From contig QXEO01000728.1 in NCBI GenBank assembly GCA_007115705.1, forward strand, positions 248,001 to 312,000: 64,000 bases of DNA, read 5' to 3'. The DNA comes from Dactylis glomerata. Its lineage: Eukaryota > Streptophyta > Magnoliopsida > Poales > Poaceae. Position 1 is the stretch's first letter; the number at the start of each line of letters is the position of its first letter. Below, in pieces: positions 21,876 to 32,070 of the stretch. Made by a program: the position numbers and the translations under genes. The notes under the pieces were generated by a model, which was not told the origin of the DNA, did no database searches, and saw only the letters and a list, made by a program, of their open reading frames with translations.

Positions 21876-22690
21876 ACATCTGTGGAGTATTTTCAACTTT
21901 GAGGTTGGCTGAGCCGCTGAGGTTCTCCTCTTGGGTGCAGTTTGGACCTGGATGGCATGCATATGTGTACCTGTGCTATGTTCTTCACATGGTGCTCAAT
22001 GTTGTTGCCGACAAACAGGGTGTCAGAGCTGCTGTTTTGATCCGATCACGTGCTCCCGTTAGTGGTATGCATTGCTCACTGATTCCATATAGATATCTCC
22101 CTGCAAATGATTTTGTACATGCACAGATGTACTAACAATAACAAGTGAAATTGATACGGATTTGAAGTGATTTCTTTGAACCTTGACTAAAATGTGGTGC
22201 ACATTTTGTATTGATTAGAAGATTTATTGATTAAAGAGAAATCCTGTTGGAGTTGCCTCTAGGCCTACGGCTCTTGCTTTGTTCGTTATTTCTTAATATT
22301 TATTCACCCAAAGCATTTCTGAATCACACTGCTTTTATTTGAGAAACTATAGTAATCCGAGTTATAGAGTATGATTATTTGGAAGCATCTGAGTTATATT
22401 TAGGATATATTTAAGCTCAGTTTCGTTGCCTCGCTGCCAAAAGATGGTAGTTTACGAGAAAAAATTATGTGAGCAGGAGGAAGACAGGAGACGTGGCCAT
22501 CTTTCCTCATGTGTTTCCCAATTCCAGTATAACTTGAACTTCATTCTTTATTTGTCCTAACTCAACAAAAGAAATCAAAGAAGTTCCTATCATTAGACAA
22601 CTGGAGTAGAATACTTATATACCAAATTCCTGTTCTACAATTCGAGTTATATTATACATGTTGCACTGTGAACTAAGCCAATTTATCCCA
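21876..22690 (+). repeat. segmental duplication C, copy 1 (contains a glycosylase exon)
   Basis: About 0.8 kb starting at CTGACATCTGTGGAGTATTT, matching about 24143-24960 with scattered differences. It includes the GPGWHAY exon and following intron sequence. Confidence 0.9.
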
Positions 22691-23214
22691 TATGAACGCT
22701 CCTTACTCTGATCTAGTTTGAGCTGAATGCTGATCACTTCATTGCTGTAGGGCTAGATATGATTCAGAAGCATCGGGGCCAACAAACCGAGAAACCGATC
22801 CTACTTACAGGACCAGGAAAGGTCTACACCTCTCGATAGCAAAGCTTATATTCTCAGAATTATGGTTGTTCCTGCAATACTGTATCATAGCTGTTCCTGC
22901 CTTCTTATTCAGGTCGGTCAAGCTCTGGGGCTTTCCGCTGACTGGTCGAACCATGCACTATATAGCCCCGGTATGATTGATCTATCTCCAGTATTGCCTG
23001 AAACTGTTAGATGTTGTCGATGCATGTTTATCCACCAATTCGCTTTCTGTCTCAGGTGGATTGGAAGTACTGGATGGGCCAGAACCAGAAAACGTTTTGG
23101 TTGGCCCCCGTGTCGGCATCGACTATGCTTTGTCCGAGCATGTAGCAGCTCCTTGGAGGTTCGCGGGGCACTGCATGGATCAGTGCCCCGAAGAACACTC
23201 TGAGGCCGTGGTGA
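21941..23214 (+). pseudogene. 3-methyladenine DNA glycosylase (MAG/AAG family), 3' exons, frameshifted
   Basis: Four exons with GT-AG introns and matching phases: 21941-22064 (GPGWHAYVYLCYVLHMVLNV, then VADKQGVRAAVLIRSRAPVS), 22751-22821 (GLDMIQKHRGQQTEKPILLT), 22913-22970 (VGQALGLSADWSNHALYSPG) and 23056-23214 (GGLEVLDGPEPENVLVGPRV). The intact enzyme excises alkylated purines in base-excision repair. The last exon shifts frame after WRFA near 23167, by a deletion of about 5 bp; the family terminus (ISAPKNTLRPW, stop 23212-23214) is still readable in another frame. The N-terminal exons with the catalytic region are not found upstream. It is therefore a truncated, disabled copy. Confidence 0.88.
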
Positions 23215-23399
23215 AGAGCTGGATGTGGGGAGAAGAGTGGCCCAGATGCACATAAAGTGTACTTGTAATAGACAAAATAGAGTGCACTGAAACATTTGAC
23301 ATCTATCCCGTTATCATGCTAGTGGAGCATTAATCAAGCGCATGACCTCTGTCGAGCTTTTACGACTGCGACTCATTTGAAGTCTTATCATGCTTACTG

Positions 23400-23812
23400 C
23401 ATGTCTTCTTCTTGACACCAAGCTCGGCAATCTAGATGCTGGGGTAAACTGCAGTCAGCCTTGCAAGGGCAGGCTTGGTCAAGTCATGCCTGTAGTAGCT
23501 TCCGCTGACCTGGTTCTTGACAGCATTGGCCATCTTGCGGAACTCCTTACACATGACGGTCTTGTGGGAGAAGGCAGCAGGTTTGTTCTGCTTCTTTGTC
23601 TTGGGAGATCTCTTGTCTTGGTTGGGGAGGGGGCCACAGTCATCGGTTTTATTGTTTGCCAAGCCAGAGTAGTTGCAGGAGTGGACATTGTAGAGGTTGT
23701 TGGGCTCCGTGCTGAACTGATCCTTGGTGTTGCTGTTGCTGAACTGCTTGATCAGAAAATAGTTCTTCGGGGTGCTGCTGCTGAAGATGTTATTGTGGTG
23801 GCTCGAGATCAA
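23400..23812 (-). pseudogene. ribosomal protein eL28 (RPL28) processed pseudogene
   Basis: On the minus strand the frame contains NYFLIKQFSNSNTKDQFSTE, PNNLYNVHSCNYSGLANNKT, KTKKQNKPAAFSHKTVMCKE, FRKMANAVKNQVSG and YYRHDLTKPALARLTAVYPS, the unmistakable order of large-subunit protein eL28. A TAG at 23432-23434 ends it early, and eL28-like sequence (GVKKK) continues beyond. The N-terminus before NYFL is diverged. No introns interrupt it, so it probably arose by retroposition of mRNA. It lies antisense to, and just downstream of, the glycosylase fragment. Confidence 0.88.
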
Positions 23813-24142
23813 TGTACTCTCACATGATTTTCCTGTCTCACATCACACGATCAGCACCAAGGTGATCTTTTGTTTCTATCTTCTTCTCTCTACTAAGCAT
23901 GAACAGCTTGACTATAACTTACAATGGCTAACATTTCCCCTGACTCACACATACTCTTGTACTGATCCAGGTGATGGGAAGAAGTTGAATGCTACCTACA
24001 TCATCACTGTCTCAAGTGAATAAGAAGATGATCATTGTTTCTCCGGCAGGTGAATCAGAAGATGATCCTAACACTGACAACCAACATCATGCACTGGAGC
24101 CTGCAGAGACCTGACATGGTAAGGCCGATGCTTCCTTGCCTC

Positions 24143-24960
24143 ATCAAACCTGACATCTGTGGAGTATTTTCAACTTTTAGGTTGGCTGAGCCGCTGAGGT
24201 TCTCCCCTTGGGTGCAGTTTGGACCTGGATGGCATGCATATGCGTACCTGTGCTATGGACTTCATGTGATGCTCAATGTTGTTGCCGACAAACAGGGTGT
24301 CGGAGCTTCTGTTTTGATCCGATCATGTGCTCCCGTTACTGGTATGCATTGCTCACTGATTCCATATAGATATCTCCATGCAAATGCTTTTGTACATGCA
24401 CAGATGTACTAACAATAACAAGTGAAATAGATACGGATTGGAGGTGATTTCTTTGAACCTCGACTAAAATGTGGTGCACATTTTGTATTGATTAGAAGAT
24501 TTATTGATTAAAGAGAAAGCCCATTGGAGTTGCCTCTGGGCCTACGACTCTTGCTTTGTTCGTTATTCCTGAATATTTATTCACCCAGAGCATTTCTGAA
24601 TCACACTGCTTTTTATTTGAGAAACTATAGTAATCCGAGTTATAGAGTATGTTTCTTTGGAAGCATCTGAGTTATATTTAGGATATATTTAAGCTCAATG
24701 TCCTTGCCTTGCAACCAAAAGATGGTAGTTTACGAGAAAAAATTATGTGAGCATGAGGAAGACAGGAGACGTGGCCATCTTTCCTCATGTGTTTCCCAAT
24801 TGCATTATAACTTGAACTTCATCCTTTATTTGTCCTAACTTAACAAAAGAAATCAAAGAAGTTCCTATCATTAGACAACTGGAGTAGAACACTATATACC
24901 AAATGCCTGTTCTGCAAATCGAGTTGTATTATACATTTTGCACTGTGAATATTTAAAGCA
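24143..24960 (+). repeat. segmental duplication C, copy 2
   Basis: Second copy of 21876-22690. It ends near TTTTGCACTGTGAATATTTAA, where similarity stops, before the next glycosylase exon. Confidence 0.9.
24218..24341 (+). pseudogene. isolated second copy of one glycosylase exon
   Basis: A 124-bp exon, same borders as 21941-22064, reading GPGWHAYAYLCYGLHVMLNV, then VADKQGVGASVLIRSCAPVT. It is closer to the family consensus (LCYGLH, RSCAPV) than copy 1. None of the following exons is found downstream, so it cannot make an enzyme. Confidence 0.85.
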
Positions 24961-25678
24961 TGTGTTTGCCTGTGTAAGATCTGCTACGTCATTCATGTGA
25001 TCAATAGAGAACTCAATATTTAATTATTTATTGACTCATCTCTAATTAGCTACACATGTGCTTTAAGCAAAACAATGGCCATCTGTGACAATGAGTAGCT
25101 GTATTCTTTTTTGGTTTTTCCTATAGAAAACTAAGAATGTGCTGGTGCACGGAAATATTATGTCATCTTCACCGATGCTTATATGTTAAATAAAGGCTAG
25201 ATAGATACGACTTATTCAATAAATATGTGCATAGTTTTGTTTAGGAAATGTGTAACACTTTATTTACAAATGATCTGAATTTTGATCATGAATAAAATGG
25301 ATGAACAATCTGGATAGAAATAGATGGATTGAATGGTGGCAGAAATTTCAGTAAATGGGAGAAGACATGGTATTTTATTTCTTCCTACCTTCTTGTGCTT
25401 AGAAATACTTATGTAGTTGTGTTCAATTTGTGACCAAATGTCAAGTCATTGATGGTAAAACTTCCACAACACAAAACATTTCTGTCAACATTAACCTGTG
25501 CATGCTCTTCTGTTCTGGTGAGTAATCTCCATTATACATGGTCTGCTGCTCGAGTTCTTAACTTATTTTTTGCAATATTAATTGTTGAAAGTGATAATAC
25601 ATAATCACACTATTGTTGTACCATGCTGCATGAACGTTCTACTGAAGAAGCCTTGATGTATTCTGTTCGTTCAATCAG
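24961..25678 (+). other. intron-like spacer
   Basis: AT-rich, no open frames or repeats recognised. It ends at a good acceptor (TTCAATCAG) for the Mediator fragment. Confidence 0.4.
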
Positions 25679-26644
25679 GTGTCCAAGCGGTCTTGCTCTG
25701 AAATAACAGAAGTTTCTTCTCATGCTAGCAAAGAAGTTACGGAAAACATTCAAGGCACAAACGGTCAGGGGGGCGTTCTTGGGGCTGGGATGAAGAGGGG
25801 TTTGTGATGGACATTAATATACTTCTCTCAGAGTTTGGAGATTTTAGCGACTTCTTTCAAGAGGATGAGTTAGATTTTGGTGAGGTAGGCACCCTATAAT
25901 CTTCTAATAGTAATTTACAGATCACACAAGACTATGCTTCGTAAGTGAAAGTAAAGTTAGAAGTTTCATTATAGGTATACTATATTTAATTGACTCCTTC
26001 AGTTGCATTCAGTGCTCCTGCAATCTGCAACACTGTACATTTGCAAACAGAATGTTGCTATTGTCGCCGCTGCTTGTTTAAGTTTCTAGATATTGTTGAG
26101 TTTCTAGATTGAGACCATAGACTGCATTTCTCACATATTTCATGACTTGAAAAATGTTGCTCGTGATACCACCAGAAGCTTGTGAAATGATTTTCTCCTA
26201 TTGCGTACTTGGCTTGTACTTCATCTGGTAGTCATGAAATGACTCTTTGGAGTTCTCTGCTTGTTGGATCTAAACACTGAGTACAACGTAGAGTAGAACC
26301 CTTCTTTGAAGGGTAACATATTACATTTCCTAATGACAAATAGAGAACTTTTATGATTATACCGTTGTGTTTTAGCATCATGTCTTTTATACTGTGTAAT
26401 CTCATCCTTTTTTGCCTTGTACTTTGTGTAGTAGTCATGAAATGACTTGGAATTATTGTCTTGTTGTTTCTAAACGAGTACAATGGCCGAACCCTTCTTT
26501 AAAGGGAAATAACATATTGCCTTTCTTGACAGGCAAATATAAATTTCAATGTTGATTTATAACCTAATGTTCCATTTTATACAGCCTCCAGGTACTGCTG
26601 AATCACATGCTTTAGTGGAGCCTGCGGAGACCGCAACAGCCTGA
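25679..26644 (+). pseudogene. Mediator subunit 13 (MED13/GCT-like) gene fragment, two exons
   Basis: Exon 25679-25884 ends WGWDEEGFVMDINILLSEFG, then DFSDFFQEDELDFGE at a GT donor. After a 0.7-kb intron the exon at 26585 reads PPGTAESHALVEPAETATA and stops at 26642-26644. The LLSEFGDFxDFF...DFGEPPGTAESHAL string is characteristic of plant MED13, a subunit of the Mediator kinase module. The first exon also has VSKRSCSEITEVSSHASKE in a frame one base off from WGWDEEG, so there is a 1-bp frameshift near 25770. The rest of this very large gene is absent. It is a captured or transposed fragment. Confidence 0.8.
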
Positions 26645-28589
26645 GCGGCGGCGGAGGGCAGCAGGAAGAAGACGGCGGCTGAGGGTGCTCACCGCATTCG
26701 ATTGGTGGCCTCGGAGAGGTAGGAGGTGTGGTGGAGCAGGACGGTGGCGGAGTGGTGAAGGTGAGGGAGCTGAGTAGGCGGTCGTTGCATGGTCGCGCGC
26801 GACAATTCGAGCTCCGGCGCGTGGCCTCCGTGGAGTTCCTGCGCATGGCCTCCGTGGAGCTCCTGCGCGTGGCCTCCGTGGATCTCTTGCATGTGCCGCG
26901 TGGTTGCGGCGGCCGTTGCAGCCACGGCGTGCGAGAGGAATGGAGCTCCCGCGTGTGGTCGTGGCGGTCGGACCTGTAGCTGGTCGCGAGCGCTGGTGAT
27001 CTGACGGGCTGGATCGCGAGGTCGAGCTCCTACATGTGTTTGCGCCGGCCACCACTGGAGCTGGGTCAGGGGCAGGAATCACGAGCGCTTGAGCTGGATC
27101 ATGGAGCCGGGCGACGGCGAGCGGATGATGGAGAGAAGATTTGAGTTTGAATGTCGAATTTGCAGACCTAATTTGGAAGGTTTTGAATGTGTTAAGAAGT
27201 TTTTTTTTTGCAAAATCATGCTTGTAATGTGGCCGCGCAGGTTAATACGGGATGGAGGGAGGTCATTAGTTTGCATGGTTGTTTTTCCCGTAGCTAGGTC
27301 TGTGTAGGCATGGTGTGTGCCATGCCTGTGTGAGAGCAGACCACCATGGTTGTTTTTCCCGTAGCTAGGTCTGTGCTGTATATTTTCAGGCCCTCTGACT
27401 TACCCGCCGACCGGCAATGCAATGTGGTTGCTGCTCCCACTCATTAGGTGTTTGGCTTGGTGCAACCCAGCTGTTCCGAACCGATAGCACTGCTGCTGTG
27501 GTAGCCACGTCCTCCTGTATATTTTCACCCATGGTGGAACCTGAAGTGCAAGATCATGGTGGACATTAATGTCTGATGTCATGTTTACATTGATGTAGGC
27601 ACTCTCTTTAGAGACACCTGGCAACTGTTAAGAAGGCAATTATAAGTCATGGTGTACTTATTTGATTATCATATTTTCCGGTCTCCTTTGTAGCATTTGG
27701 TTTAGATAATTTTTTGTGTTGTATCAGTACAAGTTTCCTGTATTCGTGTAGAGAATTGTTTGCAATAATTTTCCTAAAGCTTCTTTTTTTGGTCTACTGT
27801 ATAACATTTCGTCTGGTCTGCAACGTGTTGTAAACTTTAAAATAATTAAATATTTTCAGTTGTTAATTAAGACTTGTTGATGTTCTTACAATTACCAAAT
27901 TATTTGGCCACAAACCTATAGAGGCCTTTCACAAATGGCGGTTCTTAAGAGCTGTATGCTAGATACTTTGCTGATGTGGTAGGGTCATAAGGAAAAAATT
28001 CTATTATGGTATGGTCATATGTAAAAGAGAGGGTTGTATATTAGCTAAGATGCAACCGTTGTATGCAGTCATGTGGCAAGTTTTTTTGCTAATTAAATCA
28101 AACGCGCGTGAGTTTAAAATCCTTTAATGCAACATTACTGAAAAACAATATTTGAACAAACAACACATAGTTGTGTGCATGCCATTGTGGCTATTCTCTC
28201 TTTATTTAGGCTATAATCTTGCTCACTGATGTAGTTTAGATATTAAAAGCGCTAGTTGGATCTGATTATATGAGTACATACGACCTTGGTCCTTGGCGAG
28301 GCGAGCAAGCAACCACCTTCGTCGTTGGCTGGCCGGAAGCGAGGTCTTCCCCAATCTATCCAACAACAGGTAATCCACGAGCCTTTGTCTTCTTCTCTTT
28401 TCGATCCATGCTTTCTGAGAATAAAATTTCAGTTGTCATAGTAACCTAAATTCTTCCTATACTTTGAATAAGAATCCGCCCGCTTTATGTTAGTCTTGTT
28501 CCGTGCTACTTGCTCACTTCCTTATAGTGTGTGCGTTTCCCAACTCCCCTCCCCGTGTGTGTGTGTTACTGTGTGTCTACAGATTGCTA
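26645..28589. other. GC-rich patch then AT-rich intergenic DNA
   Basis: 26645-27130 is GC-rich with open frames on both strands but no recognised protein. It contains three 24-bp tandem units (about 26817-26892, GTGGCCTCCGTGGA core). A 31-bp direct repeat (ATGGTTGTTTTTCCCGTAGC core) occurs near 27276 and 27345. From 27600 the DNA is AT-rich without coding signals. Around 28290-28370 a GC-rich segment ending AACAACAG/GTAATC could be a 5' UTR exon of an unidentified gene. Confidence 0.4.
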
Positions 28590-28683
28590 CTCCCTTCGAT
28601 TGGAAATAAGTGTCGGCAATTTTGTACTAGCTTAGTATAAAATTTGTACTATGTCTCCGACAGTTATTTCCGATCGGAGGGAG
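28590..28683. mobile_element. Stowaway MITE (94 bp)
   Basis: Terminal inverted repeats CTCCCTTCGATTGGAAATAA and, at the far end, TTATTTCCGATCGGAGGGAG; flanked by TA on both sides (28588-28589 and 28684-28685), the target duplication of Tc1/mariner-derived Stowaway elements. No coding capacity. Confidence 0.9.
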
Positions 28684-29650
28684 TAGATGATTTCCGTGTT
28701 ACTGTGTGTTTTCCGTGCTACTTGCGGACGGACGAGAGAAGCAGCGAGGCGTGGATCGGTTCCGCCGCGAGCGAAAGAGGTACCAATCCAATCCATGATT
28801 CATCCGATCTGTTTTAATTTTTGTTTCCACTTTTGTTCCGAGCGGGATGAATATGTTATTTTAGGGGTCGATCGGAGGAGACGTCGGGGTTTGTTTGTTT
28901 TGAGCGATAGATCCGCATAGGGCATGGCGCGTACTTTCAAATGAATCGCGATTTCCTAGCAGCAGGAGTAGGCGTCTGGAATCGCGATTCCGCTCCGGAT
29001 ACGTGCGGGATGGATGACCGAAACCCGGCGGTCATTAAGCACACGCCGCAGCGCGCGTTTACACGCCAGGCTCAATTAACCGGTACGAAGGGCGCGGCAC
29101 GGGAGCCGGCGGAGGACGAGCAGCAGGTCGCATGGTGTCCTAGCTAAGCTATCGATCCGCCGCGCGAGGGGAGCCGGGGCGCGCGATTCTGCTGGTGTCC
29201 TAGGAACTGAAACTCTAAGGATGACTTAACATAGTATAACTAAAAATGATTCTTGCAACTGGTACTGCGACCTATCACATACATTCTCCGGGAGTATTTT
29301 GGTGCCAGCACTTGTATTCTTAGACAGCAGGAAAATAAGTACCCGGATCAGCCCACGCGTGTCCTGCACCGGCAGAGCTCCCGCTCCCACTGCTGCTGCC
29401 GCCATTGTGCGGCAAGGCCTCAAGGTCCAATTGATCATTTTAGGTACTCAAACTCTGCAACCAGTTAAGCACGAACTATCACAGATGCTGATCATGGTTC
29501 TAAACATTATTCTCTGCTGAATCGTCGCAACCAAAAACACGACAGCAAAAAAATAGGTTGCTAGAAGCAGCCGCATGGTGGCAGCAGGATCGGGACACAC
29601 CAAAACAAAAAACAAAAACGTCAGTTCTTTCTTGGCAACACCCCAGGCTG
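28684..29650. other. intergenic stretch downstream of the phosphatase
   Basis: Contains the 3' flank of the minus-strand phosphatase gene. A GC-rich segment (28730-28781) ends in a donor-like AAAGAG/GTACCA. Short open frames around 28941-29147 and 29253-29468 are not recognised. No repeats seen. Confidence 0.4.
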
Positions 29651-30469
29651 CTAGGCCGACAGATGCACCAAGCTCGAGGTGTCGAATAGCTCCATGAACC
29701 TCTGGTCGGTTTTCCTCGCCTTCACAGCCGCGAAATGCAGGTATTCTTCGAAGACTGACGACAGGCGCCACCTCTGCAGCTTCCTCAGGCACCCCACCAC
29801 GCAGCCGGTCCGGTGCTGAAAAAAGCAGGGAATTACATCATGGGGAATGTCTAGCTTGGAGGGGTACAAAAGTTCAGCAAGATGGAATGGAACGCTATAT
29901 GAGGCGCACGGTGAAGAATGATCAAGGGCTGTGTACCTTGCCTCTCTTGCAATGGATGAGCACCGGGTGGTTTCTTACGTCTGAATCAGTGAAAGCAGGA
30001 GAAAATGTTAGGGATCGATTTCAAGTGGCTAATTCGGCGTGACTATATATTTTACGTACCTTGCGGCCTTGGATTCCGAACTGGTGGAGCTTGATCCCGC
30101 TGCGCCCGAGGAACCGCGCGCTCTCCTCCGGATACGGCTCCGGGCACAGGTACCTGATCAGCCAAAGCAACAGCCAGCCACGGCGTAAGCGTCACCGGCG
30201 ATCAGAAAGTTGAGGTAGCCGCCTGTCACTGTGTCACAGGCTGACGGCCAATCAGGCAACTCACACGTTGGAGCGGAGGTTGAGGGAGCGCAGGAACCGG
30301 AAGTTGGCCGCGCCGGGGAACCCCGAGCGGAAGATGCCGTCGTCGACCATGGCGAAGTTGAGCGGCGGCACCAGCGGCGACTCCTCCTCCTCCTCCTCAT
30401 TGTCGTTGGCCTCGAAACCCACGGCGCAGGAGGTGGGAAGGCTCCATAGCTCAATGGCGACGACGCCCT
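29651..30469 (-). pseudogene. plant atypical dual-specificity phosphatase (PFA-DSP/SIW14-like), exons 1b-last, one exon missing
   Basis: Minus-strand exons: 30265-30469 (VVAIELWSLPTS, then PPLNFAMVDDGIFRSGFPGA and NFRFLRSLNLRSNV), 30060-30153 (YLCPEPYPEESARFLGRSGI, then KLHQFGIQGRK), 29937-29980 (DVRNHPVLIHCKRGK) and 29651-29815 (HRTGCVVGCLRKLQRW to SLVHLSA, stop). The CX5R catalytic signature HCKRGKHRTG is intact and spans the last junction. Homologues have about 19 residues plus one base (EPFVNIP... region) between GRK and DVR. That exon is absent from the 79-bp intron, and splicing across it shifts the frame into an immediate stop. The beginning of exon 1 is at 61641-61692, separated by the CACTA element. 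PFA-DSPs dephosphorylate inositol pyrophosphates and phosphotyrosine. Confidence 0.9.
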
Positions 30470-30500
30470 CACTACAACACGGGAGCTAATATAGGGCACT
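30470..30500 (+). repeat. left terminal inverted repeat of the CACTA element
   Basis: Starts CACTACAACACGGGAGCTAA and continues to the first GGGCACT. It aligns imperfectly with the right end (shared CAC, ACACGG and TAGGG blocks). Confidence 0.88.
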
Positions 30501-30872
30501 CTAAAGTGCCCCTAATATTCAAAAAAGTGTCCATAATTACTTTTTGGGGCACTTTTGAAAGTGCCTTCTTTACTCATGCCCCTAAAAGTTTTTGGGGCAC
30601 TTTAAACAAAGTGCCTCTATTTGAATTTAATTAGGGGCATTTTAATCAAAGTGCCACAAAATCTTTTAGAGGCATTTTAATCAAAGTGCCCCAAAAGGTT
30701 TTAGAGGCATTGTAATAAAACTGCCCCAAAAGATTTTTGGGGCATTTCAATCAAAGTGCCCCTAAAGCTTTTTGGGGCATTTCAATCAAAGTGCCCCTAA
30801 AGCTTTTTGGGGCATTTCAATCAAAGTGCCCCTAAAACTTTTTGGGGCATTCAATCAAAGTGCCCCAAAATA
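30486..30872. repeat. left subterminal repeat array
   Basis: About ten units of 30-35 bp built around TTTTGGGGCATTTCAATCAA and its partner AAAGTGCCCCAAAA. Each pair is a short palindrome. In Spm the TnpA protein binds such subterminal repeats during transposition; the same role is inferred here. Confidence 0.88.
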
Positions 30873-31659
30873 AACAGAGGCATCTCAACAATTAAATCAA
30901 TTCAATGCATTACATCTCAATTACTGAAACCAGCTCAACAACAGAATCATCAAGATCTTAATTACAAAGCCTCATCAGTTCACATAATCACACCAAGAAC
31001 TTAATTACAAAGGTTCATGAAAACAGTAATGTATCACAAGACTCATCTAGTATCATCAGTTCAACACAGGGATATGCAATCAAGTCATCTCAACTCTCTG
31101 CTTCTTTTCAATTGCTCTCAATCTCTCAGCCAGGGTGTGTTGAATCTCAGCACTTGTCTTATGCATCTCTGGATCTGTTACCTACAATTGGTGGAAGGAG
31201 GACTTGAAGGCCAAGTAGATTCTTGTAGGTAACTGGAAATTGTATCTAAGTATTGCAGTAAGTAGAACAGTTTGTGGAAGAATATTGCAGTAAGTAAAAC
31301 ATTTTGTGGAAGAAATATTACAGAGACTTGGATAACTCTTCATTTTGAATTTCTAAGTATTGCAGTAAGTAAAACAGTTTGTGGAAGAAACATTACAGAG
31401 ACTTGGATAAACAACAGAGAAACATTACAGAGACTTGGAAACTTACATTCTTCATTGGCCATTGGATGTAATGTGCTTCAGTTTGTCATACCAAGGTCAT
31501 TCTTCCTCTTGATCTTGGCAATACAGTTGTTGTCTTGAATACAATGTTCACCATGACTTGGATAAACTCTTCATTTTGAATTTCTTGCACAGTTCCCATT
31601 GCAACTAACTGCAAACTGTTAGGAGACGTCAAACCCACCTCCATGCCTTTTTAATTCTA
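30873..31659 (-). other. CACTA non-coding region with a tandem repeat, probable TnpA-like 3' UTR
   Basis: No coding sequence recognised. Between about 31240 and 31440 the motif AAACAGTTTGTGGAAGAA with ATTACAGAGACTTGGATAA recurs in two to three imperfect copies. Confidence 0.5.
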
Positions 31660-32070
31660 CTAACCTACAAAAGTACAGAAAATTTCAGTTTTGTACTGAA
31701 AAACTCTATGCAGGAATGTAGTTGTTTGGATTGCCAAACATACCTTCATTGCCTTCCTAGGTCTGCTCCAGTCATTTGATGAACTGTTGTTCCTCGTACT
31801 TCTCCACTCAATCTGGTTCTCCTCCAATTTCTCCTGCTTGACCTTGATGAACTTGTTCTCCTCCAATTTTTCCTGCTTGATCTTGATGAACTTGTTCTCC
31901 TCCTTCTTGTGCTGGTCAATCTTCACTAACTTTTTCTGTTCCAATTTATCCTCTTGGATCTTTGTTTCTTCTTTTTCTGCTACTATGTCTTCCAACTTTC
32001 TTTTCTTCGTTCTCTTGCTCTTTGTCTGCATTTCAGAGCCTACCTGTGAACCTACCAGTTGACTTGATTT
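31660..32070 (-). pseudogene. TnpA-like protein, charged C-terminal part
   Basis: In frame with the upstream repeat-rich part after a TGA at 32071-32073. It reads MQTKSKRTKKRKLEDIVAEK, then Lys/Glu-rich repeats (FIKIKQEKLEEN, FIKVKQEKLEEN), probably a coiled coil, then SNDWSRPRKAMK at a GTATGT donor near 31740. Nuclear localisation by the KRTKKRK cluster is plausible. Confidence 0.55.

Noticed and set aside
26612..27082. 156-codon minus-strand frame in the GC-rich patch.
   Set aside because: Low-complexity Arg/Pro/Ala sequence with equally open frames on the other strand and a 24-bp minisatellite; no domain or start context.
10672..28589. Whole gene-fragment region as a single Helitron.
   Set aside because: I could not find a convincing 5' TC start or a 3' hairpin-CTRR terminus, and one fragment is antisense and intronless; kept only as a hypothesis.
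30486..30872. Regularly spaced repeats that could suggest a CRISPR-like array.
   Set aside because: Eukaryotic context; units are palindromic CACTA subterminal repeats with no constant-length unique spacers.
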